DNA of 64,000 nucleotides from Fervidifonticultor_A sp037443565 (GTDB taxonomy: Bacteria > Sysuimicrobiota > Sysuimicrobiia > Sysuimicrobiales > Humicultoraceae): NCBI GenBank assembly GCA_037443565.1, contig JBBIOB010000002.1, forward strand, positions 76,199-140,198, written 5' to 3'. Made by a program: the position numbers and the translations under genes. Every line of letters starts with the position of its first letter. Position 1 is the stretch's first letter. This document shows positions 7,964 to 16,135 of the stretch, piece after piece. The notes under the pieces are model-generated. The model had not been told where the DNA came from. It was given only the letters and a program-made list of their open reading frames with translations, and ran no database searches.

Positions 7964-9018
7964 GGGAGAGGGAGGATCCTGGAGTGGCTGACGGCAGGTC
8001 CACGCCGGATGACGCAGCGTTCCTGTTGGTCGCTCGGTCTGACCCCGCTCCTCAAGCCGAGACGACGGCCGTACGGGTCGTGTTCTTCACTGACATGAAG
8101 GGCTCCACCGCGCTCAAGCAAGACATGGCCGAGAAGTGGGATGAGAACGCCTATCAGCGGCTGCGTCGGCAGCACGATGCGCTGCTCACCGAGGTCATCA
8201 CGCGCGGCGGGCCCGGGGAGATCATCAAGTCGATGGGAGACGGCTTCCTGGCCGTCTTCCACACGCCCTCGACCGCGGTCGAACGGGCGCTGGAGACCTT
8301 CGAGCCCTACAACGCGAACATCGCCGCGCCCATGGAGAGACTCGCGGGAGAGCAGATCGCCCCGGCGCCCGAGCCCGGGCGGGAGGCCGGCGGAGAGCCA
8401 AAGCCCAGGGCGCCCCAGGTGCGGATCATCCGTTCCTGGGAGCATGTCGCCCGCGACGGACGGGAGTTCGCCGAGCGCGGGGCGGGGATGATGTACTGGT
8501 TCAAGGTCCCGCTTGGCGGGATCGCGTACCCCGAGGGGTTCCGCAACTTCCTCCAACCCGCCTTGCTGAACCCGCGGATCACCAAGATCCGATTCGTGCT
8601 CGACTCGACCAACGCCACAGTTCGGCGGTTGTGGTACGATAACGTGCTCCCTCTCATCCAGATCTGGGCATCGCGCGAGAGCCGCAGCATCAAGCTCGAG
8701 CAGCAGGATGACGACTGCGGGAGGCTGCTCGACGCCGGCCCGCCGCCCAAGGCGCTCGCCTGGATCTTCGCGGATCTCTCCATGGAATTCACCCCGTGCT
8801 TCAAGCTGCTCGTTCCCGATCTGGATACCGACGATGCCACCGAGTCAGAAGCCCAGGTCTTCCTGTCGACGGCAAGCCGGGCCGTGCGATCCAAAGATGG
8901 AACCCTGAGCTCGGTCCGGATCCCCGACGCCATCCTGCGCGTCAGGGCCTCCGAGGACGATAGCCTGCTCTATGCGCTCAATACGGTCGCCAACCAGTGG
9001 GGTTCACTGTTCACGTAG
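7960..9018 (+). CDS. half cyclase-homology domain fused to an unknown domain
   Basis: A 352-residue protein. Residues 38-115 match the first half of a class III nucleotide cyclase: VVFFTDMKGSTAL (D45) and SMGDGFLAVF (D94) keep both metal-binding aspartates. The second half of the cyclase fold, with the purine-specifying and transition-state residues, is not recognisable; after a Pro/Glu linker (about 125-150) an alpha/beta region of about 200 residues follows (VRIIRSWEHVARDG, WYDNVLPLIQIW, ALAWIFADLSMEFTP). Cyclase activity alone is therefore doubtful; dimerisation or a regulatory role is possible. The start overlaps the hydrolase stop. Confidence 0.75.
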   Translation: MREREDPGVADGRSTPDDAAFLLVARSDPAPQAETTAVRVVFFTDMKGSTALKQDMAEKWDENAYQRLRRQHDALLTEVITRGGPGEIIKSMGDGFLAVFHTPSTAVERALETFEPYNANIAAPMERLAGEQIAPAPEPGREAGGEPKPRAPQVRIIRSWEHVARDGREFAERGAGMMYWFKVPLGGIAYPEGFRNFLQPALLNPRITKIRFVLDSTNATVRRLWYDNVLPLIQIWASRESRSIKLEQQDDDCGRLLDAGPPPKALAWIFADLSMEFTPCFKLLVPDLDTDDATESEAQVFLSTASRAVRSKDGTLSSVRIPDAILRVRASEDDSLLYALNTVANQWGSLFT

Positions 9019-9070
9019 CGGCTTCGCTCGGCGGGCCGCGCGCGGAGGCACCGACGGCGGCTGACGCGCA

Positions 9071-10270
9071 GTGACCAGCTCGGCCGACCCATCGCAGCAC
9101 CGATCCCTCATCCTGACCCTGACGACGCTGCAGCAGGTCGGTCTGACCATGGTGCGATTCGGGCTGCCGGCGCTCGCGCCGTTCGTGCGCGAGGGCCTGC
9201 GGCTCTCGGTCGTGCAGGTCGGCGTGCTCCTCACGGCCCTCGACCTCGGGAGCTTCGTCGCCTTCACGCCGGTCGGGCTTCTGGCCGACCGGTGGAGCGA
9301 GCGGCGCGTGCTGATCGCCGGCGGGCTACTCATGGGTCTGGTTACCGCGGCCTCGGCGCTCGCGCCCACATACCTGTTCCTGCTGGCCGGGTTGGCGCTC
9401 GCGGGCGTCGGCTTCCCCAGTGGGCACACGGCCGGCAGCAAGATGGTCATGCGGGCGTTCCCGCCGACCTCGAGAGGCGCGGCGATCGGGATCCGGCAGG
9501 CCGGCCTGCCGCTGGGCGGCATGCTCGCGGCGCTGCTGATCCCGTTCCTCGCCGGCGTCGGCGGCTGGCGATGGGGGCTTGGGGGGATCGGCGTCGCGTG
9601 CGCGCTGTTCGGGTTGTCATGCGTGGCCCTTCCGCGTGAGCAGGCGGATCAGGCATCCGTCGTGGCGGCCACCTCAGGACGGTCTCGGATCAGCGGACTG
9701 CTGGCCGACCGGGGCTTTGTGTTTGCGACGCTCACCGCGACCATGCTCGTGATCGGGCAGTTCATGATGCAGGGGTATCTTGCGTTGTTCCTGGTCGACC
9801 AGCACGGATGGTCGCCGGCCGCTGCGGGCCGTCTGCTCGTCCTGGTGCACCTCGGCGGCGTCATCGGCCGGCTGGTGTGGGGGACGGCGTCCGACCGCGT
9901 GACCGGCGGTCGTCGACGGCCGGTGCTGGCATGGGTCGTCGGCGGGGGCGCACTCCTCCTGCTGACGTTGAGCGGTCTCCCGGCGGGCATCGGTGCCGCG
10001 CCTGCCACGCCGGTCGCCTTCCTGGCTGGGTTCTTCCTGGCGGGATGGAACGGGCTGGCGATCACGCTCATCGCTGAGTTGGCCGGGACCGGTCGCGCGG
10101 CGACAGCGATCGGCGTCAGCCTGACCGTGATGTTCCTGGCCACCATGGCGGGCTACCCGGTCTTTGGGTGGCTCGTGCAGGCGTCGCGCTCGTACGCGCT
10201 GCCCTGGGTGCTGACCGCGGTCTGTCAGACGACCGCGCTCCTCTTCCTCATGCGCGTGCGGGAGCGCTGA
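9071..10270 (+). CDS. MFS transporter
   Basis: A 399-residue membrane protein with about 12 predicted helices. The loop between helices 2 and 3 carries GLLADRWSERRVL, the MFS motif A, and a related RLVWGTASDRVTGGRR occurs at the start of the second half. Substrate unknown; drug/metabolite efflux or organic anion exchange are typical. GTG start 52 bp after the cyclase-like gene. Confidence 0.85.
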   Translation: MTSSADPSQHRSLILTLTTLQQVGLTMVRFGLPALAPFVREGLRLSVVQVGVLLTALDLGSFVAFTPVGLLADRWSERRVLIAGGLLMGLVTAASALAPTYLFLLAGLALAGVGFPSGHTAGSKMVMRAFPPTSRGAAIGIRQAGLPLGGMLAALLIPFLAGVGGWRWGLGGIGVACALFGLSCVALPREQADQASVVAATSGRSRISGLLADRGFVFATLTATMLVIGQFMMQGYLALFLVDQHGWSPAAAGRLLVLVHLGGVIGRLVWGTASDRVTGGRRRPVLAWVVGGGALLLLTLSGLPAGIGAAPATPVAFLAGFFLAGWNGLAITLIAELAGTGRAATAIGVSLTVMFLATMAGYPVFGWLVQASRSYALPWVLTAVCQTTALLFLMRVRER

Positions 10271-10416
10271 CCCCCACCGGATCCGAGGTTTGGGCAGGAA
10301 CCTGCGACCAGGGCTCGAACGCTCCTTCGACTCCACGGGACACCCCGCACGCGGCCGGCGCCTCTCCCCGCCCAGCCGGCGCTACAGCCCCGCGCGAGCA
10401 CGAGGAGGCATCCACG

Positions 10417-12642
10417 ATGAACGGGATCACGCTTGACGCTGTGCGCTCTGAGCTCCTGGACGCGCTTGCCAGCGGGATCTTCGAACGCCTGCGGTTTGGG
10501 CTCTACATCCAGGGAGTGGAGGTCACCCAGGGCATCCAGTACTACCGGGCCGGCGCGCACCTGACCGACCCGGCGGACCGCCAGCCGGACAACGCCGTGA
10601 CGCTCATCGCCGGGAAGCCGGCCTGGGTACGGGTCTACCTGCGCAGCGCCCTGTTGAACCAGATCACCGGCGCGACCGGTACTGTGGAGGTCTTCCGCCG
10701 GAATCACGGATTCCTGTTCAGCAGCATCGGGACGCTGAATCCGCAGCCGCCGGGGTCGGTTACAGCCCGGCGCAATCCGGACTACGCGACCGAGCGCGGG
10801 AACCCCGGCTGGACCTTGAACTTCATCCTGCCCGCGGACATGATGTGCGGGAATCTGCGGCTTCATGTGCGTGTCACCGCGTCCGGCGGGCACGAGGACG
10901 AGACCACGGTTGCCCTGAACGCGACCCTGCGGCAGACCCTGCGCCTGGCGGGCATCATGGTGGGCTACAACGGTCCGGCCAGCTCGGCGCCCAACGCGCC
11001 AAACCTGACGCTCGCCGCGCCGACCCTGGCCGACCTCCAGACCACCTCGGCGTGGACGCTGCTGACGTTTCCCGTCCGCAGCGCCGCCACGTATCGGACT
11101 GCGGGCACGGTCACGTGGAACCTCCCCCTGACCGATGCGCCGAGTTGCACGGGGTGCTGCTCGCCGAACTGGGTGGCGCTCAACAACGCGGTGGCCGCGC
11201 AACGCACTGCCGACGGCAACCGCACCGACGTCCTGTACTATGGCCTGATGGCCGCCGGCATTCCCATGGGGCCGGTCATCGGGTGCAACACCGGCACCGT
11301 GAGCACCGGGGCGAACGGCAACGGCGTCACCATGGCACACGAGCTCGGGCACGCGTGCGGGCTGCCCCATGCGCCGTGCGGGACCACCGGCGATCCGAAC
11401 TACCCGGCCTACGAGCCCTACGATCCGGCCGGTACACCGCAGGCGTCGATCGGTGAGTACGGCCTCGACATCAGCACGGGCGCGGTGATGTCGCCGGCCA
11501 CCTCCAAGGACCTGATGTCGTACTGCGGCCCGCGCTGGATCTCGCTCTACAACTACGGGCGGCTCACCCACAACGCGGGTCTTGACCCAATCAGCGTCTG
11601 CGTGGACTATCCGTGGTGGCGGGACATCGTGGCCTACGACCCCCAGCTCATCCCCGAGAAGTGGCTCCCTGACCCGCCGCCCGATCCGTTCTGGAGGAGG
11701 ATCATTGTGGAGCCCGAGCCGCTGCTCTCGATCATCGGCATCGTCCACGCCGAGGATGAGATCGAGGTGACCAGTGTGATGCGCCTTCGGGCCATGCGAC
11801 AGGTCGCCAACGGCATCGCCACCGACCTGATCGCGGAGTTGCTCGGCGCCGAGGGCCGCGCGTTGGCCAGCGGGACGGTGTTCCGACTGCGCGCGCACGC
11901 GGGTGGGTGTGGCTGTGGATGCAAGGACGACGACTCGGCTGAGGGACGCTACCCGTATGCGTTTCAGGCGATGGTGTCGGACGTGTCGCCGGGGGCGGCC
12001 ATCCGAATCCGCCGGGGGGATCACGATGTGTGGAGCCGGCGGGCGCCGGCCGCGGAGCCGAAGATCAGCGGGTTTGCCGCCACGCTCAAACGCGTAGACC
12101 GAAAGGGCGACCGGCTCGTGGCACACTGGAAGATCGCCTCGGTCGGTGATCAGGCCCCGGAGGCGTGGCTGCAGTGGTCGGGCGATCGCGGAAAGACCTG
12201 GTACGCTTTGGCCACCGGGCTTCGCGAAGCAGAGGCGACGATCGATAGTCCGGGACTGCCGTCCGGCCGGATCCTACTCCGACTGCTGGCGAGTGACGGG
12301 TTCCACACCGCCGAGTCGAAGCCGGTCACGATGACGGTACCCCGCCGGCCGCCGGCCGTGAGCATCATGAGCCCTCGCGATGGGCAGACGCTCGTCGCCG
12401 GCCGTCCGATGCGCCTGTGGGCGACGGCCTCCCGCGGCGACGGTGAAGCCGTCGAGCCGAAGCGTGTCCGGTGGCTCATCGACGGGAAGGAAGCGGCTGA
12501 GGGTCTTGATGTCTTCGTCGGCGCGCCGCGCGCCGGTGAGCACCGGCTTACGCTTCAGGTCGCGACCGAAGAGGGCAAGGCCGAGCAGACTGTGAAGTTC
12601 CGCGTCGTGCGCGTGCCCGATGAGGCCGAGAGCGGCGAGTAG
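10417..12642 (+). CDS. metzincin-like zinc metalloprotease with Ig-like C-terminal domains
   Basis: A 741-residue protein started at ATG 10417 behind AGGAGG. The N-terminal IQGVEVTQGIQYY segment resembles the opening beta-domain seen in large bacterial metalloproteases. MAHELGHACGLPH (H308, E309, H312, H318) is an HExxHxxGxxH zinc site, followed by an S/D-M-S-Y Met-turn-like DLMSYC. Cys498/500/502 form a CxCxC cluster. Residues from about 550 onward look like two beta-sandwich domains (AWLQWSGDRGKTWYAL; PAVSIMSPRDGQTLVAGRP). No clear signal peptide, which is odd for such a protein. Target unknown. Confidence 0.8.
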   Translation: MNGITLDAVRSELLDALASGIFERLRFGLYIQGVEVTQGIQYYRAGAHLTDPADRQPDNAVTLIAGKPAWVRVYLRSALLNQITGATGTVEVFRRNHGFLFSSIGTLNPQPPGSVTARRNPDYATERGNPGWTLNFILPADMMCGNLRLHVRVTASGGHEDETTVALNATLRQTLRLAGIMVGYNGPASSAPNAPNLTLAAPTLADLQTTSAWTLLTFPVRSAATYRTAGTVTWNLPLTDAPSCTGCCSPNWVALNNAVAAQRTADGNRTDVLYYGLMAAGIPMGPVIGCNTGTVSTGANGNGVTMAHELGHACGLPHAPCGTTGDPNYPAYEPYDPAGTPQASIGEYGLDISTGAVMSPATSKDLMSYCGPRWISLYNYGRLTHNAGLDPISVCVDYPWWRDIVAYDPQLIPEKWLPDPPPDPFWRRIIVEPEPLLSIIGIVHAEDEIEVTSVMRLRAMRQVANGIATDLIAELLGAEGRALASGTVFRLRAHAGGCGCGCKDDDSAEGRYPYAFQAMVSDVSPGAAIRIRRGDHDVWSRRAPAAEPKISGFAATLKRVDRKGDRLVAHWKIASVGDQAPEAWLQWSGDRGKTWYALATGLREAEATIDSPGLPSGRILLRLLASDGFHTAESKPVTMTVPRRPPAVSIMSPRDGQTLVAGRPMRLWATASRGDGEAVEPKRVRWLIDGKEAAEGLDVFVGAPRAGEHRLTLQVATEEGKAEQTVKFRVVRVPDEAESGE

Positions 12643-12699
12643 CGCTGCATCGGCTGCGCCGCACTGGACGAAGGACAGACCGGCCGCTAGAGTAAGGGA

Positions 12700-13932
12700 G
12701 TGAATCGCTCTTCGAGGGCGGTCTCCGCGGACCGCCCTCTCCTCATCATCTTCCTGATCGTCTTTGTCAACCTGCTCGGCTTCGGCATCATCATCCCGTT
12801 ACTGCCGCTCTATGCCACGCGTCTCGGCGCCTCGCCGTTCGTCGTGGGCCTGCTCTTCGCCTCGTTCTCGATGGCGCAACTGCTCGCGGCGCCGGTTCTC
12901 GGTGATCTCTCGGACCGGTACGGCCGCCGGCCGGTGCTCATCTTCAGCCTGATGGGAACCGCGGTGAGCTTTGCGATGCTCGCGGTCGCGAACTCGCTGG
13001 ATCTGGTGTTCGCGTCGCGCATCATCGACGGCCTCTCCGGCGGCAACGTCTCGACCGCCCGGGCCTACATCGGCGACGTGACGACCGTCGAGAACCGGGC
13101 CAGGGCGTTCGGGGTGATCGGCGCGGCGTTTGGGCTGGGGTTCATCTTCGGTCCGGCCCTGGGCGGGGCGCTCAGCCATCTGGGCTACGCGGCGCCGGCG
13201 TGGGGCGCGGCCGCGATCGCGCTCGCCGCGGCTGTCCTGACCTGGGCCCGGCTGCCCGAGACCGCGCGCCGCACCCCGCGCAACCGCGGCTCGACGTGGG
13301 CGGCGGCCGCCGGCATGCTGCGCCGGCCGGTGATCGGACGGCTGCTGCTCGTCGACTTCCTCTACTGGGCGACCTTTGCCGCCTACCAGACGACGTTTGC
13401 GCTGTTCGGCGCGCGGCGCTTCGGGTTCGACGTTCCGCAGATCGGGTACGTGCTGGCTGTCGCAGGCGCGATCGGGGTGCTGGCGCAGATTCTCGCGGTG
13501 GGCCCGGTAGTGCGTCGGCTCGGCGAGCACCGGACGCTCGCCGGCGGGCTGGCGATGGCCGCGGTCGGCCTGGGGCTCGCGGCGGCGGCGCATCACCTGG
13601 GGCTGTTTCTCATCGCGCTTCTGCCCGGGGCCGTGGGCGCGGCCCTGGCGATTCCCACGCTCACCAGCCTGATCAGCCAGGCGGTGCCGCCCGACGAGCA
13701 GGGACGCATTCAGGGGGTGAGCACCGCGCTTGAGGGCCTGGGGAGAACCGTCGGCCCGGTATGGGGAAACGGCGTGCTCGGGCTCTACGCTGAGGGCGCG
13801 GCGTTCGGCAGCGCCGCGGTCGTCCTGGCCGGTACGGCGCTGATCGCGATGCGCATCGCGGTGCCGACCGCGGCGCCCGCGGCTGTCACGGATCGAACGG
13901 CGCCTCTCCCTCGCGCAGGCGGCCGTGCATGA
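12700..13932 (+). CDS. MFS drug-resistance-type transporter (TetA-like)
   Basis: A 410-residue membrane protein with about 12 predicted helices. LLGFGIIIPLLPLYATRLGA in helix 1 and GDLSDRYGRRPVLI (motif A) in loop 2-3 are those of the TetA/multidrug DHA1 group. The GTG start is preceded by AAGGGAG. Its last 47 bases overlap the end of the convergent thioesterase gene. Confidence 0.85.
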   Translation: MNRSSRAVSADRPLLIIFLIVFVNLLGFGIIIPLLPLYATRLGASPFVVGLLFASFSMAQLLAAPVLGDLSDRYGRRPVLIFSLMGTAVSFAMLAVANSLDLVFASRIIDGLSGGNVSTARAYIGDVTTVENRARAFGVIGAAFGLGFIFGPALGGALSHLGYAAPAWGAAAIALAAAVLTWARLPETARRTPRNRGSTWAAAAGMLRRPVIGRLLLVDFLYWATFAAYQTTFALFGARRFGFDVPQIGYVLAVAGAIGVLAQILAVGPVVRRLGEHRTLAGGLAMAAVGLGLAAAAHHLGLFLIALLPGAVGAALAIPTLTSLISQAVPPDEQGRIQGVSTALEGLGRTVGPVWGNGVLGLYAEGAAFGSAAVVLAGTALIAMRIAVPTAAPAAVTDRTAPLPRAGGRA

Positions 13933-14650
13933 TCAGGTGGCCGTCGCCGCGCTCCATGCGGTAGCGCCACGCGCCGTCGGCGCGCCAGGCCGCCTCGCGG
14001 ACCTCGTCTCCCGGCCTGATCCCCACCTGATACTGCAGGTCGTAGGTGCGCGGGTGCGCCCGGATGACCTCTCCTCCGCCCGCCCGCGCCACCGCGTCGT
14101 CGAGCAGGTCGGCGTAGACCGTGTGGTTGACGTGGTTGACGCCGTCGAGGTCGGCGACCCGCACGTGGACCGGAGTCCGTAGCCTCTTGGGCGGCGGCGG
14201 GGGATCGTCGAGGGGCAACGGGGTCACTGTTCTGGCCATCGCGGGAAAGGCCTCGGCCAGCGCGCCGTCGATCCGCGCGGGCGTCGCGCCGTCGTGGGTG
14301 AAGATCCAGTCGGTGACGCAGGTCGCCACCTGCGCACTGTCGCCGGTCCGCACCGCGGTGTTGATTCGCCGTGCCATCACCCGCCTCGCGCCAGACACCC
14401 GCGTCGTGTACGTGACCGCGTCGCCGTAGACGGCGCGCGTATGGACGACCAGATGCGCCCGGCGCAGCACCCAGAACAGGCGGTGCGCCTCGTACCAGGC
14501 GAGGGGGAATCCCATCGCGGCCGAGTGCCCGAAGGCGATCTCCTGAAACAGGCGCAGGTGCACCGCCGCGCGCGCGGCGCCATCCGGACCGCATTCGTCG
14601 TAGCGGAGGCGGAAGGTCTCAGCGTACAATGCCGGGAAGTCGTCGCGCAT
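13886..14650 (-). CDS. acyl-ACP/acyl-CoA thioesterase (double hotdog)
   Basis: A 254-residue protein with two hotdog repeats. The first has LRYDECGPDGAARAAVHLRL and HRLFWVLRRAHLVVHTR; the second has GVNHVNHTVYADLLDDAV with the conserved NHVNN-like signature of the acyl-ACP thioesterase (FatA-like)/4-hydroxybenzoyl-CoA thioesterase superfamily. Likely releases fatty or aromatic acids from carrier or CoA. ATG 14650 is chosen; an upstream ATG at 14695 would overlap the divergent SDR gene. Its 3' end overlaps the convergent MFS gene by 47 bp. Confidence 0.8.
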   Translation of the reverse strand: MRDDFPALYAETFRLRYDECGPDGAARAAVHLRLFQEIAFGHSAAMGFPLAWYEAHRLFWVLRRAHLVVHTRAVYGDAVTYTTRVSGARRVMARRINTAVRTGDSAQVATCVTDWIFTHDGATPARIDGALAEAFPAMARTVTPLPLDDPPPPPKRLRTPVHVRVADLDGVNHVNHTVYADLLDDAVARAGGGEVIRAHPRTYDLQYQVGIRPGDEVREAAWRADGAWRYRMERGDGHLIMHGRLREGEAPFDP

Positions 14651-14675
14651 CGGCCTGCACTCACAGTAGCGGCCG

Positions 14676-15176
14676 ATGGCGGCGCTGCGCAACACATCGG
14701 CTGGATCTTGGGGTGAGGGCGCGGGGGAGCTCTCCGGACGGACGGCGGTGATCGTCGGTGGCGGCCGGGGGCTCGGCCGGGCCGCGGCGCTGGCCCTGGC
14801 GACTCAGGGCGTCGCCGTGTTGGTGGCTGCGCGCCGCGCTGCGCCCAATGTGGCCGCCTACAGCGCGGCGAAGGCGGCGGTGATCGGGTTCTCCCGCGCG
14901 CTGGCGCAGGAGGTGAAAGGGAAGGGCATCCGCGTGGCCTGCCTGGCGCGGGCGCCGATGGACACGCCGATGCGCTGGGACGCGACCCCGGACTGCGACC
15001 GCGACAAAGTGCTCTCTCCATCGGGCGTCGTAGATCTCGTCCTTTACCTGGCCGGGCATCCCGACGTCACGCTCGAAGATCCGGTTGTGCCCATACTACC
15101 GATCCTCTTCGCGCCCGAGACCTGGGCGGCGGGGGCTGTGCTCAGGCACATCGCGCACCGACCGAGCGCGCGATAG
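14676..15176 (+). pseudogene. short-chain dehydrogenase with internal deletion
   Basis: Only 166 residues against about 250 for the SDR family. The cofactor motif GGGRGLGRAAALAL and strand 2 (AVLVAARR) are followed directly by AAPNVAAYSAAKAAVIGF, which holds the catalytic YxxxK. The central 90 or so residues, with the NNAG motif and catalytic Ser, are absent, yet the frame is intact. The distal C-terminus is also atypical. An NAD(P)-dependent activity is very unlikely. Confidence 0.7.
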
Positions 15177-15196
15177 CGTGCGAGGTCTGACGGCCA

Positions 15197-15226
15197 TTGC
15201 GCGCCGCTCAGGGCGGGGCGTATAAT
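15197..15226 (+). promoter_or_regulatory. sigma-70-type promoter of tRNA-Ala
   Basis: TTGCGC (15197-15202) and a perfect TATAAT (15221-15226) are separated by 18 bases, ending 10 bases before the tRNA 5' end. Confidence 0.75.
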
Positions 15227-15236
15227 GCCGCTGTCT

Positions 15237-15312
15237 GGGGACGTAGCTCAGCTGGGAGAGCACCTCGTTCGCAACGAGGGGGTCGGCGGTTCGAATCCGC
15301 TCGTCTCCACCA
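15237..15312 (+). tRNA. tRNA-Ala (CGC)
   Basis: All arms fold: acceptor GGGGACG with CGTCTCC (one G-T pair), D-arm GCTC/GAGC, anticodon arm CCTCG-TTCGCAA-CGAGG giving anticodon CGC (reads GCG), and T-arm GGCGG-TTCGAAT-CCGCT (with one G-T pair). Discriminator A and an encoded CCA follow. Confidence 0.95.
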
Positions 15313-15323
15313 GATGTGATGCA

Positions 15324-15355
15324 GACGGGGCGCAGGCTCGAGCCTGCGCCCCGTC
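15324..15355 (+). terminator. hairpin after tRNA-Ala
   Basis: A perfect 16+16 palindrome (GACGGGGCGCAGGCTC and its complement, no spacer) begins 12 bases after the tRNA. It is followed by TTGCGCTTG, a weak T-tract, so it is probably the tRNA terminator. Confidence 0.65.
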
Positions 15356-15405
15356 TTGCGCTTGTTCGCCTACGCCCGGACAAGGAGACACCAGGTGCTT
15401 TCTTC

Positions 15406-15435
15406 TTGCGAACAAGAGATGATTCGGCTTACCAT
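15406..15435 (+). promoter_or_regulatory. possible promoter of the first vapBC pair
   Basis: TTGCGA (15406-15411) and TACCAT (15430-15435) are 18 bases apart, 34 bases upstream of the antitoxin ATG, in a locally AT-richer stretch. Moderate match only. Confidence 0.4.
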
Positions 15436-15468
15436 ACGAGTAAGTCAGCCCGAGGGGGGGACTTGATC

Positions 15469-15711
15469 ATGGCGGTGGTGATCGTGTCGTCCAAGGGACA
15501 GATCGTCATTCCCCAGGAGGTTCGCAAGAGACTGAACCTGCGGCGGGGCGCCCGAGTGCAGTTGGAGCTACGCGAAGGTGTTGTGGAGTTGTCCCCGTTG
15601 CCTCGTGACAAGGGCAGAGACTGGCGGCGGTGGCGGGGATCCCTCGGAGGCAAAGGCGCCCTCAAGGCGCTCGAAGCGGAACATGCCCAGGACGTCGCGC
15701 GGAGCCGGTAG
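15469..15711 (+). CDS. vapB: AbrB/MazE-type antitoxin
   Basis: An 80-residue protein with a swapped-hairpin AbrB DNA-binding domain (VSSKGQIVIPQEVRKRLNL, then GARVQLELREGVVELSP) and a C-terminal toxin-binding tail. GAGGGGGG precedes the ATG. The downstream PIN toxin gene starts 29 bases before this gene's stop, the usual coupled arrangement. Expected to neutralise the toxin and repress its own promoter. Confidence 0.85.
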   Translation: MAVVIVSSKGQIVIPQEVRKRLNLRRGARVQLELREGVVELSPLPRDKGRDWRRWRGSLGGKGALKALEAEHAQDVARSR

Positions 15712-16120
15712 CTTTGTCCTGGACTCCTGGGCCATCCTGGCCTGGCTGGCCGGAGAGCCCCCTGCACGCCGGGTAGAAAGAGAACTGCGCGCGGCCGAGA
15801 AGCGCCGGCTGAGCCTGCACCTGTCGGTGATCAACGCGGGTGAGGTGTACTACCATCAGGCGAGGGCCGCAGGAGTTGCTGCGGCCGAGCAGTTTCTTGC
15901 GGAATTGCGATCCGGCGCGCTGCCGATACGGCTGGTCGATGTCCACAATCGCCGGGTCTGGCACGCAGCCCGTCTCAAAGCACAGTATCCGATCGCGTAT
16001 GCGGACGCGTTCGCCGCTGCCCTGGCCCAGGAACTGGACCTTCCGGTGCTCACAGGCGATCGCGACTTCCGGGTGTTGGAGCAGGCCGGGGAGTGTCGCA
16101 TTGCATGGCTTCCGCGGTAG
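15683..16120 (+). CDS. vapC: PIN-domain RNase toxin VapC
   Basis: A 145-residue PIN-domain protein with the four acidic metal ligands visible: D in FVLDSWAILAWL, E in VINAGEVYY, D in IAYADAFAAAL and D in VLTGDRDF. Predicted Mg/Mn-dependent endoribonuclease inhibiting translation, held by the overlapping antitoxin. Its stop codon is directly followed, in the same frame, by the truncated Cache domain of the HD-GYP gene. Confidence 0.85.
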   Translation: MPRTSRGAGSFVLDSWAILAWLAGEPPARRVERELRAAEKRRLSLHLSVINAGEVYYHQARAAGVAAAEQFLAELRSGALPIRLVDVHNRRVWHAARLKAQYPIAYADAFAAALAQELDLPVLTGDRDFRVLEQAGECRIAWLPR

Positions 16121-16135
16121 GACCGGCGCGGGACC

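Noticed and set aside
7960..9018. Cyclic-nucleotide defence (CBASS-like) system
   Set aside because: The cyclase half is of the class III type, not CD-NTase, and no effector or accessory defence gene is adjacent.
15324..15355. Perfect palindrome as an insertion-sequence end
   Set aside because: No transposase or partner repeat; its position right after tRNA-Ala fits a terminator.
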